The position numbers and the translations under genes are program-made. This document shows positions 4,725 through 7,714 of a DNA stretch of 7,714 nt, in pieces; position 1 is the first letter of the stretch; every line of letters starts with the position of its first letter. Below the pieces are notes generated by a model. That model made no database searches and had not been told where the DNA came from. It saw only the letters and a list, made by a program, of their open reading frames with translations. The DNA is from Prevotella sp. CAG:891. Its GTDB lineage: Bacteria > Bacteroidota > Bacteroidia > Bacteroidales > Bacteroidaceae. The stretch is taken from NCBI GenBank assembly GCA_000437675.1, contig FR901721.1, forward strand, positions 18,642 through 26,355. The letters run 5' to 3'.

Positions 4725-7076
4725 TTACTGAGCGATGAACTTTTTACCATTCTGGATGTACAAGCCACCCTTCACAGCCTTCATCACGCGGCGACCGGTC
4801 AGGTCGTAGATAGGAGCGTTAGCATCAGCAGCCTCGCCCATTACGTTTTCAATACCCGTTACATCACCGTCGAACACGAGTTTCATAGCCTGAGCAGCAG
4901 TAGCTTCCAAGTATGCCTTGTTGGCACCAATCTTCTTGCCTGTTTCCATGCTGTAGAAACCTACAGCACCTTCTGCTGATTTACCGAATACCAATTCGTT
5001 CGTGTAATCTTTTTCAACGAGCGTACCCTTAAGTGCATTATTGCCTTCAACGTTTGAAGTTGCATCACCGAGCGTCAAAACAGCCTTAGCTTCGTTGGCA
5101 GCACCCTTCAGGATAACACCCGTGTTGGCAGGAATACCAGCTTTAATAGCCGTAGCGTGCAAAATCTTTTTATTTTCTTGCTTAACAACCTTACCAATGT
5201 AAGCAGTTGCACCTTCAACGTTAGAAACTGCAAAGGGAAGATAAGTGGTAGCGTATGAAGCATCACCGGCAGTGTTGAGGGCAACTTCAACTTTATCAAC
5301 CTTTACAAGATACCAAGCTGAAGCCGTGTTTTGGCCACCATCCCAAGCTACAAGATTGCCTTTATCGCCTTTGCCATTATTGTGACCATTCGTGTGGCAG
5401 TTGCCATTGGTGTAATGAATATTATATTGTGCACAGCCTAATTCAGCAAAATCCATGTCGGCTGCCGTTTCTTTATTGCCAAGCAGACCAGCTGCATCTT
5501 GCATATATTGACCACGATTCACGTTCTTCAAACAGTACTTGCCATTGCTCTTCTTTTCAAGCTGGAATACATTGTTTATATCCTTCAAATCAAGGCTGCC
5601 CCATTGAATATTTGTATTGCCAGATACAGAAAGCATACATTTTTGTACGGTAAATGCAGAAAATGCATTAACAATGCGGTAGTAAGCACCTTCTTCAAAT
5701 GTTATGCCGTTTGATTGTAATGCTTTAATTGTATCTACTAAATTGTTGGCATATTTAAAATTGTACAAGTCTTTTTCAGCATCAGTGATGGCCGGATCGA
5801 GATTTTCATCATTAAGGTACCCTCCTACAGCATTGGCAGGTATGTTGGCAATAACTTCAGCTTGTTCAATAGCAATAGTTGCCGGCTTGAAGAAACGGCA
5901 AGATGAACCTTCGTCCGGATTTGCATAGTATCCCAAAGTGTTATCACCTTGGTGATTTAAATATTGGGTATTATCTGCCTTGAAGCAAGCTGCATTTGAA
6001 ATAGAAGACTTAGGCTTTACGATATGCCAAGTTGTATTTTCACCTTCTGTAATCTGAGGCTTAGCATCGGTGGTGTTGAGTGATTTGGTAGTTCCGGCTT
6101 TTTTATTGTAGATTTGGAAACCATCGAATACATTACCGGTGAGACACCAGAAGTAAGCGTCATCCTTTGAAATACTAACTAAATCTTCAGGAACTGCGAC
6201 TTTGATATTTTGATTGTCTGCCTCATAATGCCACATGTAACGCTTCTGATTACTGTGCATATCAATCGCGAACCACTTCGGACTGTTCAGGTCTGTGGTT
6301 TTTTCAAAAGGCAGATTCTCAGTGCATTCAACGGCTACGTTGTTTTCGCCAACTTGTACGGTACCTGTGGGTTGTGTAAAGGTTATGAAGTCAATTGCAG
6401 GAGCATTGTAGTTGCTACCAATAGTTTGTACAACGCTTGTTGAATGCTTTATAACACCATCAAGGGTGTAATTATAGGTAACAGAAGCTGTCTCAGCATA
6501 AGAGCAAACATCAAATTCTGCACATGTAGCCCATCTTCCGGGAACAGATCCGTAAGAATCTGTAATGACAAACATTACATATTGGGCGTTTTGTTTGTTG
6601 TTGAAACTTACTTGTTTGGGAGCTATGGTGTATTCAAAAGAACCTGAAGCTACTTCTCCTGTTAATGCATTGACTGATGCTTGGTCAGTAACTTCAAAAG
6701 GATTTTCGCTGACAAAAACCTTGTAGTTTTTGCAGGCACCATTTGTATTATTATTGATTTGTTGACGCGGAGTGTAAATGACACCACCGATTTCCTGTAC
6801 AGAGCCTATGTCAACGATGAACCACTGAGGCAGAGAACCACCATCTCCTTCGCCTCCAGCCTGACTTCCCCAATTAGAATGCCAAAAGTTTTGGATGTCA
6901 CCGTCAATGATGCGGTCATATTTACCATTTCCATCAACCCGATCATCCCAGCACCAACTTGATGCAGTGACTGACCATCCACTCTTTTCAAGAGGATCAC
7001 CAATTCCGGCATACGCCTTAGTTACCCCCCCCATCATACAGAAGAGGAGCAACAACAAATAAGTAAATTTGTTCAT
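4725..7076 (-). CDS. Secreted F5/8 type C and ricin-like lectin protein with C-terminal sorting-like tail
   Basis: This encodes 783 residues. Residues 1-23 are a signal peptide (MNKFTYLLLLLFCMMGG, cleavage after AYA). Residues about 33-193 form an F5/8 type C (discoidin, CBM32-like) domain with DRIIDGDIQNFWHSNWG (54-70), WFIVDIG (85-91) and CAEFDV (185-190). Residues about 198-252 are a small beta module. Residues about 266-397 and 462-594 look like ricin-type beta-trefoil segments (WFAIDMHSNQKRYMWHY; GAYYRIVNAFSAF, GNLVAWDGGQNTASAWYLV). Residues about 595-735 are a beta-rich segment, and 753-783 (PIYDLTGRRVMKAVKGGLY, then IQNGKKF) resemble a type IX secretion C-terminal signal. No hydrolase motif is visible, so glycan binding at the surface or extracellularly is the likely role. 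The ATG at 7076 is chosen for its signal peptide; the frame stays open to 7475 but that part is leader. The gene is more AT-rich than the cysQ cluster. It is co-oriented with the small peptide gene downstream. Confidence 0.85.
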   Translation of the reverse strand: MNKFTYLLLLLFCMMGGVTKAYAGIGDPLEKSGWSVTASSWCWDDRVDGNGKYDRIIDGDIQNFWHSNWGSQAGGEGDGGSLPQWFIVDIGSVQEIGGVIYTPRQQINNNTNGACKNYKVFVSENPFEVTDQASVNALTGEVASGSFEYTIAPKQVSFNNKQNAQYVMFVITDSYGSVPGRWATCAEFDVCSYAETASVTYNYTLDGVIKHSTSVVQTIGSNYNAPAIDFITFTQPTGTVQVGENNVAVECTENLPFEKTTDLNSPKWFAIDMHSNQKRYMWHYEADNQNIKVAVPEDLVSISKDDAYFWCLTGNVFDGFQIYNKKAGTTKSLNTTDAKPQITEGENTTWHIVKPKSSISNAACFKADNTQYLNHQGDNTLGYYANPDEGSSCRFFKPATIAIEQAEVIANIPANAVGGYLNDENLDPAITDAEKDLYNFKYANNLVDTIKALQSNGITFEEGAYYRIVNAFSAFTVQKCMLSVSGNTNIQWGSLDLKDINNVFQLEKKSNGKYCLKNVNRGQYMQDAAGLLGNKETAADMDFAELGCAQYNIHYTNGNCHTNGHNNGKGDKGNLVAWDGGQNTASAWYLVKVDKVEVALNTAGDASYATTYLPFAVSNVEGATAYIGKVVKQENKKILHATAIKAGIPANTGVILKGAANEAKAVLTLGDATSNVEGNNALKGTLVEKDYTNELVFGKSAEGAVGFYSMETGKKIGANKAYLEATAAQAMKLVFDGDVTGIENVMGEAADANAPIYDLTGRRVMKAVKGGLYIQNGKKFIAQ

Positions 7077-7326
7077 ATAAGATAGATTAATTAAATGAGT
7101 TCGAAGGTTGTTGTGAGGCAGTGGGACGTAAGATAGGAAAGAGATAGGATAGGAAAGTAAGGTAAAGTAAAGTCCTGTCTGCCTAAGGCATACGATTGAG
7201 CAGTACAGGCAAGGCAACCTACTGTATACAACCGTTATATTGTCAACATTGCATAGTGTTAGTTCGACTGTACAAAAGGCAGATGAATCAAACAAAAAAT
7301 GAAATGCTGTGTTAATTTTCTTGAGA
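7077..7326 (-). promoter_or_regulatory. Long 5' leader of the lectin gene
   Basis: From the predicted start near 7326 to the ATG, about 250 nt are untranslated. On the minus strand the leader holds a pyrimidine-rich block (7131-7174) with GATAGGAAAG repeated on the plus strand at 7132-7141 and 7148-7157, and a third GATAGG between them. Upstream of that are CCTGT (7174-7178) / ACAGG (7205-7209) and a TGCCT (7180-7184) that can pair with any of three AGGCA copies (7186-7190, 7207-7211, 7212-7216). Mutually exclusive stems suggest post-transcriptional control. It matches no riboswitch class I know. Confidence 0.4.
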
Positions 7327-7332
7327 GCGGTG

Positions 7333-7364
7333 CAAATGTAGATATTTTGCCAATTACAACCAAA
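7333..7364 (-). promoter_or_regulatory. Bacteroidetes promoter of the lectin / small-peptide operon
   Basis: On the minus strand TTTG (7361-7364), a 20-nt spacer, and TACATTTG (7333-7340) fit TTTG-N19-21-TAnnTTTG exactly. T-tracts upstream (minus strand, 7366-7421) resemble an UP element. It is the best promoter in the window. Confidence 0.8.
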
Positions 7365-7452
7365 TAAAAAGCGGATATTTTTGAAAAAAAACTGAAAATG
7401 AAGGAAACCGACGAAAAAAAGGTGCATTTCGAGGCAAATAGAACTATAAAAA

Positions 7453-7499
7453 ACGCATGGTGCAGACGGTGACACTGCGTCAGCGTCCGCACCATGCGT
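7453..7499 (-). terminator. Strong terminator of the right-edge gene
   Basis: ACGCATGGTGC (7453-7463) pairs with GCACCATGCGT (7489-7499) over 11 bp. An A·C mismatch follows, then GACG/CGTC, a G·G mismatch, TGAC/GTCA and a five-base loop. On the minus strand the stem leads into six T (7447-7452). It separates the right-edge gene from the lectin operon promoter about 90 nt further on. Confidence 0.85.
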
Positions 7500-7606
7500 G
7501 GTGAAGCAAGTAGACTACCGCAAAACTAAAATTTCAGGAGTTCCTCAATGAGCATTCCTAACAAGTGCTTGAAGTCGTTGGTGTATGGCATGAGGGCGTC
7601 TGTAGC

Positions 7607-7714
7607 CTATTCCGCACATGCCCAACCCTCGATGGTGCCCGTTTCCGATGAAAAGTTTACCCCAATTTTGTGAATTGGTCGCGCATCGGCCTCGTACTCG
7701 CGCGCATAGCCTTT
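7607..7714 (-). CDS. C-terminal fragment of a probable AAA-ATPase / PD-(D/E)XK nuclease-like protein
   Basis: Only the last 35 codons are inside the window; the gene continues to the right. The peptide begins KGYAREYEADARPIHKIGVN and goes on FSSETGTIEGW, ending in a TAG stop at 7607. GYA..Y.A....I.KIGVNFSSET.TIE.W is the usual ending of a very common Bacteroidales family (N-terminal AAA-ATPase-like domain, C-terminal PD-(D/E)XK-like domain, formerly DUF1703), present in many copies per genome and of uncertain function. The assignment rests on memory of this tail, and the catalytic part is not visible. The stop codon is followed by a strong hairpin terminator about 110 nt on. Confidence 0.65.
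   Translation of the reverse strand, partial: KGYAREYEADARPIHKIGVNFSSETGTIEGWACAE

Noticed and set aside
7077..7475. N-terminal extension of the lectin protein by 133 residues
   Set aside because: It covers the predicted promoter and leader, is Phe/Cys/Leu-rich without structure, and would bury the signal peptide that starts at 7076.

Overview
The window looks like a chromosomal segment of a Bacteroidales bacterium, probably Prevotella or a close relative. Three things suggest this: TTTG / TAnnTTTG promoters in place of the usual -35/-10 boxes, A-rich leaders without Shine-Dalgarno sites, and a secreted protein ending in the DLTGRRV...GGLYIQNGKKF type of C-terminal tail. The species cannot be fixed from the sequence alone. 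No rRNA, tRNA, CRISPR array or insertion-sequence transposase is visible.

Layout. Positions 1-372 have no credible gene. They hold a structured repeat with three copies of a GCCCTTACAGGGC-type palindrome and an inverted pair of about 54-nt arms. Positions 373-3287 are a GC-rich minus-strand cluster that reads, in transcription order, cysQ, an SLC13-family anion permease, and a PaaI-like hotdog thioesterase. It has a good promoter in front of cysQ and a weak terminator after the thioesterase. Across a 391-bp divergent gap, a plus-strand gene (3679-4206) encodes a small exported Spy/CpxP-like protein with a His/Gly/Gln-rich tail. Positions 4207-4509 form a convergent terminator region with three hairpins. 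Beyond it lies a minus-strand pair: a 783-residue secreted lectin-like protein (4725-7076) and, 38 bp downstream, a 58-codon gene (4510-4686) too short for most ORF callers. The pair has a very good Bacteroidetes promoter at 7333-7364 and a leader of about 250 nt with repeats and alternative stems. At the right edge, the last 35 codons of a probable PD-(D/E)XK/AAA-ATPase family protein end at 7607, followed by a strong hairpin terminator.

How the genes fit together. CysQ (PAP phosphatase) and the SLC13 permease are a known sulfur-assimilation pairing in Bacteroidales, but the usual partners cysC, cysD and cysN are not next to them; a thioesterase follows instead. The secreted protein has one F5/8 type C domain, two ricin-like segments and a C-terminal sorting-like tail, with no catalytic domain visible. 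It is therefore probably a glycan-binding surface protein. The small gene behind it belongs to the recurrent but uncharacterised Bacteroidales MKKYIKP-type peptides and is the least understood part of the window. The lectin gene is visibly more AT-rich than the cysQ cluster, which fits an accessory or acquired module.
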